A stretch of 64,000 bases of DNA from Nematostella vectensis (GCF_932526225.1 NC_064036.1:13695181-13759180); one strand, 5' to 3'; shown: positions 10,736 to 19,747, numbered from the stretch's first letter. Numbers and translations are program-made. Notes: generated by a model not told the origin, from the letters alone.

Positions 10736-12331
10736 AGTCAAAGTCAACTTTCCCCCGGGGAGAATTACTATAGGTATAATGATGCGACTTCTTCATTTCG
10801 CGAAATCTGATAATAGTCGTATTTTTTTCTTCTGATTCTTAATGGTATGCGAGATGGGTAAAAAAACAATGAATGCAATTTATCAGTTATTGTTTTTGCA
10901 AATTTTTTGTCACAATCGATGTTGTCATGACATGATTAGAGGCTATTATTTATCCGGAGATCAAAATGGCAGATAACAAGTGTGTGATAGCCTACGAGCT
11001 GACATAAATCATCATGTCTACTTTGAACTTGATGACATAGGAAACAACGTTTAGAAAATGATCTAGTTTGCTGAAACATTTCACTAAAACTCAAAACAGC
11101 ACGACGAGCGAAAACGCGGAATTCCCCAAAAAACATTTTGTGATGATTTACGTCAATAATTCGATTTAAAGCTGAGGCTGAGGTACCTTACAACATTTTG
11201 TTCTCACCAGTTATCACTGGTTGGCATTTTATTAAAAATCATTCAATTGATTTTGACTATTAAAATTACCTTTTTCCGGGTGCAACGAGACTTCCGCCGG
11301 TTCTGTCAACAATTGTTCGTCCGGGTTGTTGTGTATTTGAGGTGAACTTGGGGGTAATGTCGTCTTTGTTGTTAACAGGTGATCTCAGCTGGCCGAGTTT
11401 GTGGGGAACCACTTTGTAGGACTGGGAATAGCTTGTTGATAAACTTCAAAACAACTGCAGCCTTCCGGGAACATTCACAATCGCATCGAAATTATACAGG
11501 ACGAAAACATCTAAGTCATTATCGAAGTCATCAGGGCCATTGCAGTGGAAAAGAAAACGTCCACAATCAGATTTTTTCTGTCTCATTTATGGTCGCTACT
11601 TTGTTTTTAAGGCAATTAATTTAAAAGAAAAAAGAATAACTATTTATTCACTATTTGTGTTAATAACATAATCCTTTTTCCATTAGAATCCCTGACACTT
11701 TCGAACGTCAAATTTGTCGTTTTGGGAAGACAGATTTGAATTTCTTAATAAGCTGTGAATCATTTCTGAGCGGTAGACGCTTCTTTAGTCAAAACATACG
11801 ACTTTTGCTAATTTTTCTCGGTTCTCTTAAATATATAGGCCAATCTAACTTGATCTTTTTCATTAGGGACCGTTCATTTTTTATCAGGGGGTGCTGGTTG
11901 AAATTAGGGGGGGAGGGAATCACCCAAAAAATACAGGGGAAGGGGGGGCATGAAAAATACACGGAAAAGGGGAATCACAAGAAATATTATAGCTTTTTTA
12001 GGACAAATTAGTCCTAATACAAAACATTGAATTTCTTGACAGACTTTGCTCTTGAGGTATAACGTGAGATTTAGATAGAACAAAACAAAGTTTAAAACAG
12101 TCGTCAGTGTATGTGCACTGTCTCAACTTAAACAGAATACTCTTCACCAGTTCACTGGGGTCCTCATGAACCCTCTATCGCTGCCCTCGCTATCCTCGTC
12201 GCTATCTTTGCCATCCTCATTTGCCTCCCCTTGCCATCCTCGTGACATCGCTTTCCTCATCGCTTCTATCGGGTGGGACTGGGGGGTTTCATAGAAACGA
12301 GTGAGAGGCGTGAATCGCCCCTCCGGGCCTC

Positions 12332-12438
12332 CCAGCCCCGTCTTAGGCTTGGGAGGCGCGAACCTCCCCTCCGACCCCCCAGCCCCATTCCAGGCTGGGG
12401 ACTTTCGGTGACAACGAAACGCGTTTCGCGTAGATTAA
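12332..12438 (+). repeat. Left terminal inverted repeat, 107 bp
   Basis: All 107 bases match the reverse complement of 21342-21448; the match stops sharply at both ends. The outer half consists of two imperfect ~48-bp direct repeats, each containing CCCAGCCCC...AGGCTGGG-type inverted sequence. Sequence outward (12300-12331) continues the repeat pattern and has no counterpart on the right, so the right end may be shortened. No clear target-site duplication was found. Confidence 0.85.
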
Positions 12439-12542
12439 TAATTGCTGGTTATTAATCTACGTCGGGACCACTTCGCGTAGATGGGTGAATCTACGCAAAA
12501 CACACTCCGCGTAGATGGGTAATTAGCGATGGTTGATCTATG
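12415..12542. promoter_or_regulatory. Palindrome and hairpin cluster (unit 2)
   Basis: The arrangement is as in unit 1: a 14-bp palindrome at 12415-12428, a 12-bp-stem hairpin at 12429-12461, an 8-bp-stem hairpin at 12475-12496 and a third imperfect one. Only the palindrome and the first few bases are shared with the right terminus, so the hairpin array is specific to the left end. Confidence 0.6.
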
Positions 12543-12679
12543 TCGGGGACGCCAGCGCCTTGTGCTAGGACCTCCGTGAAAACGAGGAACGTGGATTGGG
12601 CCGCCAACCTACGGAACGCGGAATAACCGTTTTTCGGCCGTAAATTCAAAGCCGCTGGCGTGGCGTTTAAACCTGAGTT

Positions 12680-13369
12680 TTACTCAAACACCTCGCTCCT
12701 GAACTCCTCGCGAATTTCTCGCAGTCTCTTTTTCATCTTTTTGCGTGTCTCCAGGGAGGGCCCTTTCCTGCTTTTTTTATCAATCGGTGCGAGGCCGTGT
12801 CGAGCTCTGATAGCGGCCTTGAGCGCGTAGTATCTCTCTTGTTCCTGAAGTATTAGCGGAAACTCTTCGTCTGAGATATGCCCGTCCTGCAGAGCCTTAG
12901 AGACCAGCTTGCCGATCGAGTTTTTCTTACTCTCCGCTAAAACCATCGTGTCTTCGTGTTTAGCCACCTTGCTCGTAAGACCCCTAGCGACTACCCCCGC
13001 GCCCGCGCCCGCGCCCACGACACCGACCAGCCCAGCGACCCCTGCCAGCAGACCGCCGATCAGAACCCCTATCCCACTCAAAGAGACCCCCACCCCGGCG
13101 CAAGAAAGCGCCCCTGCAGTGATGCCGGATGTTACAGACACAGCATGGGTAACAGCAAAGGCGCGCTTATACTTCTTCCGCACCTGTCGATGATGCATTA
13201 TCTCGTTGTCTAGAACCGCCTGAGTGTCACATATTTTCTGGAGTCGGAAGCTTTGCACGTCGCCGCCGATGCTTGCCGGAGCGGTAGGCGTCATGTGCGT
13301 ACCCTTCGGGGGGCAGACGCTGGGAATCGAGGGGTATATGGCACCGCTGCTAACGTCGCTGTTTGCCAT
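12680..13369 (-). CDS. Glycine-rich hydrophobic element protein, unit 2 copy
   Basis: This 229-aa protein has the same design as the 7716-8411 product: Pro/Ser-rich N-terminus, charged helix, a Gly/Ala/Val hydrophobic core at about residues 83-128, then an acidic helical segment and a basic C-terminus. The frame is intact with an ATG start and lies about 240 bp inside the left terminal repeat. The next gene on the same strand ends 16 bp upstream of its start, so the two are probably co-transcribed. Function unknown; the hydrophobic core suggests membrane association. Confidence 0.65.
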   Translation of the reverse strand: MANSDVSSGAIYPSIPSVCPPKGTHMTPTAPASIGGDVQSFRLQKICDTQAVLDNEIMHHRQVRKKYKRAFAVTHAVSVTSGITAGALSCAGVGVSLSGIGVLIGGLLAGVAGLVGVVGAGAGAGVVARGLTSKVAKHEDTMVLAESKKNSIGKLVSKALQDGHISDEEFPLILQEQERYYALKAAIRARHGLAPIDKKSRKGPSLETRKKMKKRLREIREEFRSEVFE

Positions 13370-13385
13370 GCTTGTTATGTCGGAC

Positions 13386-14086
13386 CTAGGTTAGCTCTAA
13401 TACGAGGCGAACAGGCTTGCCCTTAAAGTCCACCCGTCTACCGCGGTCATCCCTGATCCATATTTGGATACTCGAGACATACTCAGAGGAAGATGCTGCG
13501 ACACAAACGGGGATGTCGGGCCCATAGACGACTTTCTCGTGCGGCCTCCCGCGGGTTTCTAGGCAAGCGAGAACGTTTGAAGGCTCGTCTAAGGCGAGGC
13601 ATTGCGTGCGGCCTACGATATCGCAGAAGATGTAGAGGGCCTCTATTTTCGGCAAAGTCACCTTAAGTGGGGCCCCCCAAGGGCAGTGCGAGGCCCCGCC
13701 CCCCCCCCCCCCCCCCCCAACTGATCGTCTTTAGCCTCTAGGCCAAATAGTGCGCAAAGCTCGGCATTCAGGAACGCAACGCCTTTGGACATGAGCACGA
13801 TCTTCCCGGTGAGGGGATCCAGCTTCGCGGTCAGAATCTTGCTTTCAGCGCTGTTGATCGTTTCCACGATGGACTCGGCCGTGTCGTGCCCGGCTGGCAG
13901 AGTAGCGATGGGCGGGAGGGAGGCTACGGTCGTTATCTGATGCTCCCACTCGAGATTATACCAGCTGTTAAACAGCGAGGACTGCCTGAGCGCCACGAAG
14001 CGTGGGCGCCTTATCGACTGCTCGAAGAAGAGCGTCAGTTCGCCTACGGTGAACACAGCATGTAGGACCACCATTGTGTTGAACAT
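13386..14086 (-). pseudogene. Capsid-accessory-like gene split at a G tract
   Basis: Two halves lie in different frames. The upstream half (14086-13658) begins at an ATG and includes FNSWYNLEWEHQITTV and LPAGHDTAESIVETIN. The downstream half (13661-13386) includes EALYIFCDIVG and RPHEKVVYGPDIPV. This order, a short beta-type N-terminal domain followed by a 'hCdhV' beta domain, is what I recall for a recurrent virion-accessory protein in cnidarian virus-like elements (fibre- or penton-like; moderate memory, no search). The frame changes at or after a tract of 20 G's on the coding strand (13699-13718). Either the gene is broken or the tract length is variable or mis-sequenced. It is divergent from the 492-aa gene. 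Confidence 0.5.
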
Positions 14087-14116
14087 AACCCGCCTTCGTG
14101 TTTAATAGGGCTGAGC

Positions 14117-15595
14117 ATGGATTGGGAAGGCTGGCGGATGCTGAACGAGGAGGCGATTCCCCGAAGGAAGGAGGAGGAGACGAAGAAGGCGGCAGTTGCG
14201 GCGGGAGCCTCTATAGCCGAACAAGTCAAACGCGCAAAAACCGGTTTCCCTAGGTCTCTGACCCTCGCGCAAAAGCTGCTCTACGCCGTGCCCGCAACCC
14301 CCGTGGAGAGCACGGCCTCAGACATCACCCCACTACTCACGCAGCTAGAGATACACGTGGCTGAGGACAAATCATTCACGACTAGGGTCCGAGACATATT
14401 CAAAGAGAATGTCACGCACAAGTCCGCCAAGGAGTCTCGCCGGTGGCTATCGGAGCCTTCCTATGGGTACTGGCCTCAGCAACTCAACTTTGCGGTCTGG
14501 TGCGCAACCGCTGGATGCGGGGTGTCCCTAACCGACCCCGCTTTCGCCACGCTCCCCTCTGTCATCAGGGGATTTATAAGGTTTCAAGTCTACTTTACCA
14601 CCAGGAGGATACTCTACGAGCTCGGCGCCCCTCTGCCTGGCGACAGCCCGTTCACGCAAAAAGGTGACCCCTACAAGAATGCCGTTTTCGAGCGTCTATG
14701 TATAGAGTTTGGTTTGCCGAGTAAGCCGGACTTCCAATGGAAAAGCGGGCGGAACCACGGGCTAGGCGACGTGTTTGTGTTCTACCCGAGGGAGGGGTAT
14801 CGCAACGTGCACGTGATCCGTGGTTACGACACGGCGGCGGACGAGTACCCGAGCCACCTCAATCTGTTTAGCGAAGAAGGTGGGACGTACAATAGTGGGA
14901 AACAGGTGGGTTACATACGCAACGACGACCACGGGGGCGTGCAATATAGCTGGTTTGCGCCTCCCAAAGGTGAGGGGCTGACAAAAGCAGGGCTAGGAAG
15001 ACTCGATCGCTCGGTCGAGGCGTTCGTCTACACAGTGCTTGGCGCGCAGGTAAACGTCCGTTCCTCTATCGCGGGGGCCGGTGGGCCGGCCATGGAGGCG
15101 CAGGCGGAGTTCACGAAGCTGCTTGAAGACGCGATCATAGAAAACGACATCGCTCAAAGCGTGCAAAGGTACCAGCTAGCCGTGCAGGAGGCCAAGGTGA
15201 GACTGATTCTTGCGGTTGCACCAGGAGTGTGGCTGATGCCGAGCGTTCTGGTGATAAACACGCAAAGCGTCGTGGGCTACAACAATAAGCTGCAGAAAGC
15301 CACAGACTCCATGACGCTCGACGCAAACGCGATCAACACCGAGACAAAGCCAGTCGGTGCTCATAACATGGCCGGTGGGTATCCTAGGGTGCAACACGTG
15401 ACTGACCCTGGGATCGACCGCGTGCCGTTGTGGCGGCGAAGCAAGGCTTCCGCCCCTGCAAAAGTGCACGCAGAGGGCGCGGCCCCTGCCCCCTCTCTAC
15501 GTACGCACGCTGCGCATAGCATGACTGCCGCCGGACCGGGCGAAAAAAGTGACCACACCGCCCTACGCCCACCGGCGTATTACTTGTTCCGATGA
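14117..15595 (+). CDS. 492-aa conserved element protein, unit 2 copy
   Basis: The frame is intact and the same length as the 9137-10615 copy. The aromatic-rich central block (SYGYWPQQLNFAVWCATAGC), the DPYKNAVFERLC segment and GLGDVFVFYP are kept; the basic Ala/Pro-rich tail follows. Its last 16 bp overlap the convergent 15580-16548 gene. Changes against unit 1 include L/I, H/Q, F/Y, K/N, R/Q, G/R, D/V, G/D, F/L, R/W and Y/H, with only about four silent differences. That is what neutral drift after duplication looks like. Function unknown; its size and place next to the capsid module suggest a structural or packaging role. Confidence 0.7.
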   Translation: MDWEGWRMLNEEAIPRRKEEETKKAAVAAGASIAEQVKRAKTGFPRSLTLAQKLLYAVPATPVESTASDITPLLTQLEIHVAEDKSFTTRVRDIFKENVTHKSAKESRRWLSEPSYGYWPQQLNFAVWCATAGCGVSLTDPAFATLPSVIRGFIRFQVYFTTRRILYELGAPLPGDSPFTQKGDPYKNAVFERLCIEFGLPSKPDFQWKSGRNHGLGDVFVFYPREGYRNVHVIRGYDTAADEYPSHLNLFSEEGGTYNSGKQVGYIRNDDHGGVQYSWFAPPKGEGLTKAGLGRLDRSVEAFVYTVLGAQVNVRSSIAGAGGPAMEAQAEFTKLLEDAIIENDIAQSVQRYQLAVQEAKVRLILAVAPGVWLMPSVLVINTQSVVGYNNKLQKATDSMTLDANAINTETKPVGAHNMAGGYPRVQHVTDPGIDRVPLWRRSKASAPAKVHAEGAAPAPSLRTHAAHSMTAAGPGEKSDHTALRPPAYYLFR

Positions 15596-16548
15596 CTGCT
15601 TTGCATTCGACGAACCAAGAACGCGGCTACGGCTAGAATGAGCAGCCACGCGTTTTCGCCAAGGAATTTCACCGCTTCTCCTGCAGCCTTAAACACGAAG
15701 TTCGCGATGCTGCCTACTAGCCCAGGGAGAAGCTCGCCTAGCTTTTTCCCGATGGCCTTAAGCCCGTTACCGATCCCTCTGGCCACGGAGGAGAGCGACT
15801 TGCCGAACGACGTCACAATGGCCGCGATCGTCGTCGCTACGGCCAACCCGATAGCGGTGACGGTAAAGCCGTACTTTTTGAAGATGGCTTTGATGCGCTC
15901 TCTTAGCGGCTTTTGGTTCTCGAGCTCTCGGTTTTCGCGTTCTAGTTCGTCAATCTCGGACAGCCTCTCCTCTTTGCGCTCACGGGCCTCTTGGCGGCTA
16001 CTCTCTGACGTGTTAGGGTCGTCGATGGTCTCCCTGTCTGTGGCTACCACCCCTTGCAGCTCTTGGACCCGTTCTGTGTTCTCCTGGATGACCGCGTCTA
16101 TCTCTGCCACGGACCCCATCGCCAGCTTGAAGCCTCTCAGCTTTGCAACGTCCTGTCGGACGCCCCCGTCCTCATTGAACAGCTGTCTTGGTTTAGACCA
16201 ACCTTCTTTGTCGAGGTTGCGAACCTGTATTAGCGTCTTTTCCCTCCGGTCTGACTGGAACCGTATCAGATTCTCGTTAAGGTCTGGGTATTCCTCCCTG
16301 AGGGACTGGAGACCGAGTCTTGTCGCCGCACCCTCTGTGATGAACGAGGTTTCAGCAATCGTTTGCGTTGCGCTTCGCGTAGCCATGCTATGCGCAGCAT
16401 GCGTACGCGACGACGTGCTCGTCATTGGGATCGATTCCCCATCGTCGGGGTCAAACGGGATAAGGGGCGTCGTCTCGTCGTCCCGCGCTCCGCGATCGGC
16501 GGACGCACCCGGCAAGGTGTCTTCAATGTCGACGTCAACATCACCCAT
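15580..16548 (-). CDS. Coiled-coil protein with C-terminal membrane-active segments
   Basis: The product is 322 aa, counted from the ATG at 16548 (an upstream TTG would add five residues). The N-terminal ~60 residues are acidic. Residues about 145-215 are a Glu/Arg/Lys-rich coiled coil. After a basic stretch (RIKAIFKKYGF) come a hydrophobic helix (TVTAIGLAVATTIAAIV), an amphipathic Gly/Lys/Leu series (GNGLKAIGKKLGELLPGLVG) and a final hydrophobic helix before a basic tail. I recall this C-terminal architecture as common in cnidarian virus-like transposons. By analogy with membrane-active virion proteins it may act on membranes, but that is inference. It converges on the 492-aa gene with a 16-bp overlap and diverges from the capsid gene. 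Confidence 0.7.
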   Translation of the reverse strand: MGDVDVDIEDTLPGASADRGARDDETTPLIPFDPDDGESIPMTSTSSRTHAAHSMATRSATQTIAETSFITEGAATRLGLQSLREEYPDLNENLIRFQSDRREKTLIQVRNLDKEGWSKPRQLFNEDGGVRQDVAKLRGFKLAMGSVAEIDAVIQENTERVQELQGVVATDRETIDDPNTSESSRQEARERKEERLSEIDELERENRELENQKPLRERIKAIFKKYGFTVTAIGLAVATTIAAIVTSFGKSLSSVARGIGNGLKAIGKKLGELLPGLVGSIANFVFKAAGEAVKFLGENAWLLILAVAAFLVRRMQSSHRNK

Positions 16549-16676
16549 GATGCGTGCGCACAACTCGTGCTATGCTATAACAGTGTCTAACAGTCTCTAA
16601 CAGTCCGCAGCATAGCCACGCGGCTTCGTACTTTATGTATACATACGCATACGATATATAATATACGTAATACGTA
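16549..16676. promoter_or_regulatory. Divergent promoter region between coiled-coil and capsid genes
   Basis: The 128 bp between two ATGs on opposite strands are sharply AT-rich within a GC-rich element. They contain ATATATAATATACG about 20-30 bp before the capsid start, a TATA-like sequence, and short repeats of ACAGTSTCTAAC nearer the minus-strand gene. This is the most likely bidirectional promoter of the element. Confidence 0.5.
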
Positions 16677-17663
16677 ATGTCAGTCAGCGATAAACTTGAC
16701 CCCCAACGAACACCCAGAACTCCTCTGGGGTTGAAAGCCGAGAGAACTGTTCACCGGGTCACTCTCAACCTGTCGACGGCCTCCCCAGGCGAGACGCTAT
16801 ATGTGGCGGTCCCAGAGCTATCGGAAGGCGTTACGCTCGTGCCTGGCTCCTTGAGGGTCGGTCTCGATCTCTCCATCTCAAACCATGCAAATAATACCTA
16901 CGTGAACAACGTCGGCCGAAATCTCGTGAGCCGCCTGAAAGTCACGTTTGCAGGAGAAACGTTCCAGGACACCAACCGCTACAGCGTCTTCAAGACGTAT
17001 GAGGAGCTGGAGCAGGGCATACAGTCAGAAAACATGCGCAAGCGTCGCTTCAAGGCTGGCGATAAAGCGACTAGTAACGCCAAGGAGAACGCTCTAAACG
17101 CCGCCCACGGGGTGAGGTACACCATCCCGCTAGACCATTCTCTGCTGACGGACCACGGCGTGCTGTACCCAAGGGCGCTCTCCGAGGCGCTGCTCTTCGA
17201 GATCACGTTCGCAACGGTTGACCAGGTAATAGTCGGAAGCGATGCTACCAAATTATCCTATGGCATCAAAAATCTAGAGCTGGAATACGAAAGCCTGAGG
17301 GACGACAACCTTGCCCGGTCTGCAGCCGCCGCCTACCAAAACGGCACAACGTTCTTCTACGAGCAAGTGAACCTTCACAAGACCTTCCATATTAGCAAAG
17401 GGACGGACAGCATAATCAACGAGAGTGTCAACCTGCCGCGAAGGTCTATGAGTGGTCTGTTGCTCCTCTTTGTGAAGCCATACACGGCAGGGGCTCGCGT
17501 CTCTGAGAAGTTCGTGTACCCCGACATCAAGAGCGTTCGCGTTACAATCGACGGCATGCCAAACAAGGTCTTCAGCCAGGGTACCGTAAACTGTCACGTG
17601 TTTGTGGTGGCCGACGCCCATATGGACCTTATGAACGGACAGCTAGAGTCCATACAATACTGA
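16677..17663 (+). CDS. Probable double jelly-roll major capsid protein
   Basis: This is a 328-aa intact frame with an ATG start just after a TATA-like region. It is beta-rich with few Cys residues. The segment LSYGIKNLELEYESLRDDNL (about 194-213) and the following loop match the pattern I know from capsid proteins of Polintons and related viruses, where a strand plus an acidic-aromatic turn links the two jelly rolls. LYPRALSEALLFEITFA just before it and a C-terminal strand set (VFSQGTVNCHVFVVADAHMD) fit too. The length is at the short end of the known range for double jelly rolls, so a single jelly roll or another capsid protein is possible. The packaging ATPase follows in the same direction after 16 nt, the usual pairing. 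Confidence 0.6.
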   Translation: MSVSDKLDPQRTPRTPLGLKAERTVHRVTLNLSTASPGETLYVAVPELSEGVTLVPGSLRVGLDLSISNHANNTYVNNVGRNLVSRLKVTFAGETFQDTNRYSVFKTYEELEQGIQSENMRKRRFKAGDKATSNAKENALNAAHGVRYTIPLDHSLLTDHGVLYPRALSEALLFEITFATVDQVIVGSDATKLSYGIKNLELEYESLRDDNLARSAAAAYQNGTTFFYEQVNLHKTFHISKGTDSIINESVNLPRRSMSGLLLLFVKPYTAGARVSEKFVYPDIKSVRVTIDGMPNKVFSQGTVNCHVFVVADAHMDLMNGQLESIQY

Positions 17664-17679
17664 GCACAGACGCCGAAAC

Positions 17680-18315
17680 GTGTTTCTGCGCGAAGCGCTG
17701 CGGCAGCGCGGTATGGACCCGAAAAACTTCCCATTTAACGCTCTCATCGTGGGCCCGACGTCATGCGGGGAGACCCAATTCGTAGTGGACCGGCTGCGCG
17801 GCCCTTTCCGGGGCAAGTTCGACTACATCGTACTCATGTGCCCTACCTTTGTCTACAACAAAACATACAACGGGTTCGGCGAGGGCGACAATCGTCTGTT
17901 TGTCATCGCACCTGAGGCGGGTCAGATCGACATACTGCTGAGATTTTTCTCCGCTCTCTTCGAAGGCACTAATACGCTAATCATACTCGACGACTGTGCG
18001 GCCTCGAAAGACGTAAAGAGGCGCTCTGACCAGCTCGTCAACTTGGCGTTCAGCGCGCGCCACGTGGGTATTAGCGTGTGGGTGATCACGCAGCAGCTCA
18101 CCAGCATCACGAAGTCGTTCCGTGAGAACATCGCGGCCTTGGTGGTCTTCTATACCCCGAGCAAGGCGGACATGAAAGCTATCCTGCATGACTACGGCGC
18201 GGAGCTCTCAGAATAGAAGATGAAAGAGTACATGAAGGCCCTCAAGACGAAAACGTTCTCGAAGTTAGAGTTTTGCTTGCGTCACCCTTATGCCATCGCC
18301 CTAGTTGAACGGTAA
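17680..18315 (+). pseudogene. A32/FtsK-HerA-type genome-packaging ATPase, inactivated
   Basis: The fold is clear: FPFNALIVGPTSCG (P-loop, residues 18-30), a Walker B stretch TLIILDD (99-105) and the sensor-like VWVITQQL (133-140), followed by a helical C-terminus. Such ATPases pump viral DNA into the capsid. Two defects are seen: the invariant P-loop Lys is Glu (codon GAG at residue 31), and an in-frame TAG stop at 18214-18216 is followed by 32 more open codons of family-like sequence to 18315. The frame begins at a GTG at 17680; the first ATG is 17713 (MDPKN). With the Lys lost it cannot be an active ATPase. Confidence 0.75.
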
Positions 18316-18398
18316 GCGCAGTAAACCAACGCCCACGTATGCCCTAGGGCATAACGCATTGATCACACGTGTTGCACCTTAGCCACGGCAGGGAGTGA

Positions 18399-19010
18399 AT
18401 GATGAGCGACGAATACTTTGAGAGTCTTCTTGAGGGGGGCGCCGCCGGCCTCCCGGCCGTCGAGTCGTTGGATTGCTCGACGCATTCTGCCGGAACGGCA
18501 ACCGGAGGTGAGCAAACTGAGGTAGCAGACGCGAGGGAGAAACTCGCGATTCTAGTAGCTTTGGGGAAGTCGAGAGAAATGGTAGGCAAGGCCCTGACTC
18601 ACGACGACGTCAAACGCATGAGCGCCGAGGAGGTGAGGAAGTACGAGAAGCGATACGAGACCGCTCTAGCCAGCCGGACTACAGACGCCCTGGCAGACAG
18701 CTTTCTGAAGCTTACGACCAAGCTAGTAGGCATGGCGCTGCCGATAGACAGTGTGGTCGATCTTCACAATGACCTAGTGTCCAACTACATCATCAACAAC
18801 GAGCTCCGCACATTGTGCGGAAGCCTGTCTCTACGCTGCGGTCGTTTGATGGCTTTAGCCGTCGGGGCGTTACACGTAGCACGTCATGTGAACACCGCCG
18901 GAACGGCAAGCGCTGACGCGCGGTGTCAACACAAGGTAGCAGTCGCGGACTTACCAGTGGTTTGCCCACAAACGCACAGTGGCGAGTCTGCGACTGCTAC
19001 CTCGTGTTGA
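18399..19010 (+). CDS. Unknown element protein, 203 aa
   Basis: The frame opens with tandem ATGs, 84 bp after the ATPase relic, in the same direction. Residues 1-45 are acidic and low-complexity; 43-105 are helical and charged (DAREKLAILVALGKSREM, EEVRKYEKRYETALASR) and could form a coiled coil. A less polar segment follows, including LPIDSVVDLHNDLVSNYIIN. The last ~45 codons lie in an inverted repeat (about 18922-19012) and have a different composition, so the present C-terminus is probably not original. No family is recognised. Confidence 0.5.
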   Translation: MMSDEYFESLLEGGAAGLPAVESLDCSTHSAGTATGGEQTEVADAREKLAILVALGKSREMVGKALTHDDVKRMSAEEVRKYEKRYETALASRTTDALADSFLKLTTKLVGMALPIDSVVDLHNDLVSNYIINNELRTLCGSLSLRCGRLMALAVGALHVARHVNTAGTASADARCQHKVAVADLPVVCPQTHSGESATATSC

Positions 19011-19013
19011 CGT
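18922..19013. repeat. Inverted repeat at the end of the 203-aa frame
   Basis: GTCAACACAAGGTAGCAGTC (about 18924-18943) recurs in reverse complement at about 18992-19011 with one mismatch, separated by about 48 bp. A hairpin insertion or fold-back event here would explain the odd C-terminus of the upstream frame. Confidence 0.6.
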
Positions 19014-19062
19014 TCATTTGAAAGCTTGTCACTTCTTCAGCAACCAAGTAGTTGTGTCACAA

Positions 19063-19497
19063 ATGGAGGAACCTCAAGGAAGTACTAGTGCCCAGCGACC
19101 CAACAGGTCAGCGGAACCTGACAAACAAGCTACTCATGAACCTGCACGTACGCCTTCGGCGTTGGCGGAGAGAATCACGAGCCCCGAACCACCCGCGACC
19201 CGACCTAAACACCCTGGGCGAGTCGAAGCTGGAAGGCGCTTGGCAGAGTGGAACCGACTTAACAGAGCGAAAAAAGAGACGCTTCGTGTCGTGCAACACG
19301 TTGGGTCGCCGGTCGGTAGCGAGCCGCAGGGACGCGAGGGCTTGCGCGCGCGCGCCGAAGATGCCGCGCGAAGCGCAGGCATGCCTTCGGCACACGCACC
19401 AGTCCCGGAAAGCAACTCTGCCTGGTCGGCTAGCTCGGTTATCGGGGTCGCTGGTCTTTTAGTGTCATTGATCGGCCTCTACGTAGGCGGGAGCTAG
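19063..19497 (+). CDS. Small tail-anchored element protein
   Basis: Counted from the ATG at 19063 (an upstream GTG would add 28 residues), the product is 144 aa. The first 110 residues are polar, Pro/Arg/Ser-rich and probably disordered, with RPKHPGRVEAGRRLAEWNRL as the most ordered part. The end is a single hydrophobic segment (VIGVAGLLVSLIGLYVGG), which suggests a C-terminal membrane anchor. This layout is one I recall in cnidarian virus-like elements, without a known function. It follows the 203-aa gene in the same direction, 52 bp downstream of its stop. Confidence 0.5.
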   Translation: MEEPQGSTSAQRPNRSAEPDKQATHEPARTPSALAERITSPEPPATRPKHPGRVEAGRRLAEWNRLNRAKKETLRVVQHVGSPVGSEPQGREGLRARAEDAARSAGMPSAHAPVPESNSAWSASSVIGVAGLLVSLIGLYVGGS

Positions 19498-19747
19498 CTG
19501 CCGCATTCACTCGTACACCAGCTGTTAACCAGCGAGCTACCGATCCGCATGTAGCGGCCGACGACGTGACTCCGCCCGCAAGGCCTCCGCTGGCGGCCGC
19601 ACAGCAGACCAAGGATCGACCGCTTGCCGTTCCGGCGACAGCGCTTCGCGCTCCGCTCCTCTTCGCAGCCCGTCGGGGGCTACACACAGACACCCCCTCC
19701 TCCGACTACCTACGCCCACTTCTCGGAGCAGATACCAAACCACCAGT

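Larger units (their letters stand above)
5845..10740. repeat. Segmental duplication, unit 1 (4.9 kb)
   Basis: This unit matches 10741-15717 almost throughout. It holds about 1.5 kb of unidentified flank (5845-7379) and the left part of the virus-like element: terminal repeat, hairpins, three genes and the tail of a fourth. The join to unit 2 lies at about 10735-10741, where GTCA is shared by both sides (microhomology). Differences include a roughly 47-bp deletion in the terminal repeat, a 6-bp longer GCGCCC tract, a 7-bp deletion near 8648 and a shorter G tract. Confidence 0.9.
10741..15717. repeat. Segmental duplication, unit 2
   Basis: This is the direct repeat of 5845-10740. It continues without a break into the rest of the element (capsid, ATPase, integrase, helicase), so unit 2 belongs to the fuller copy and unit 1 is the partial one. 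Confidence 0.9.

Noticed and set aside
15638-16600. 320-codon plus-strand frame
   Set aside because: It is the antisense of the coiled-coil membrane gene at 15580-16548; its Ser/Arg-rich product is a shadow of GC-rich coding DNA.
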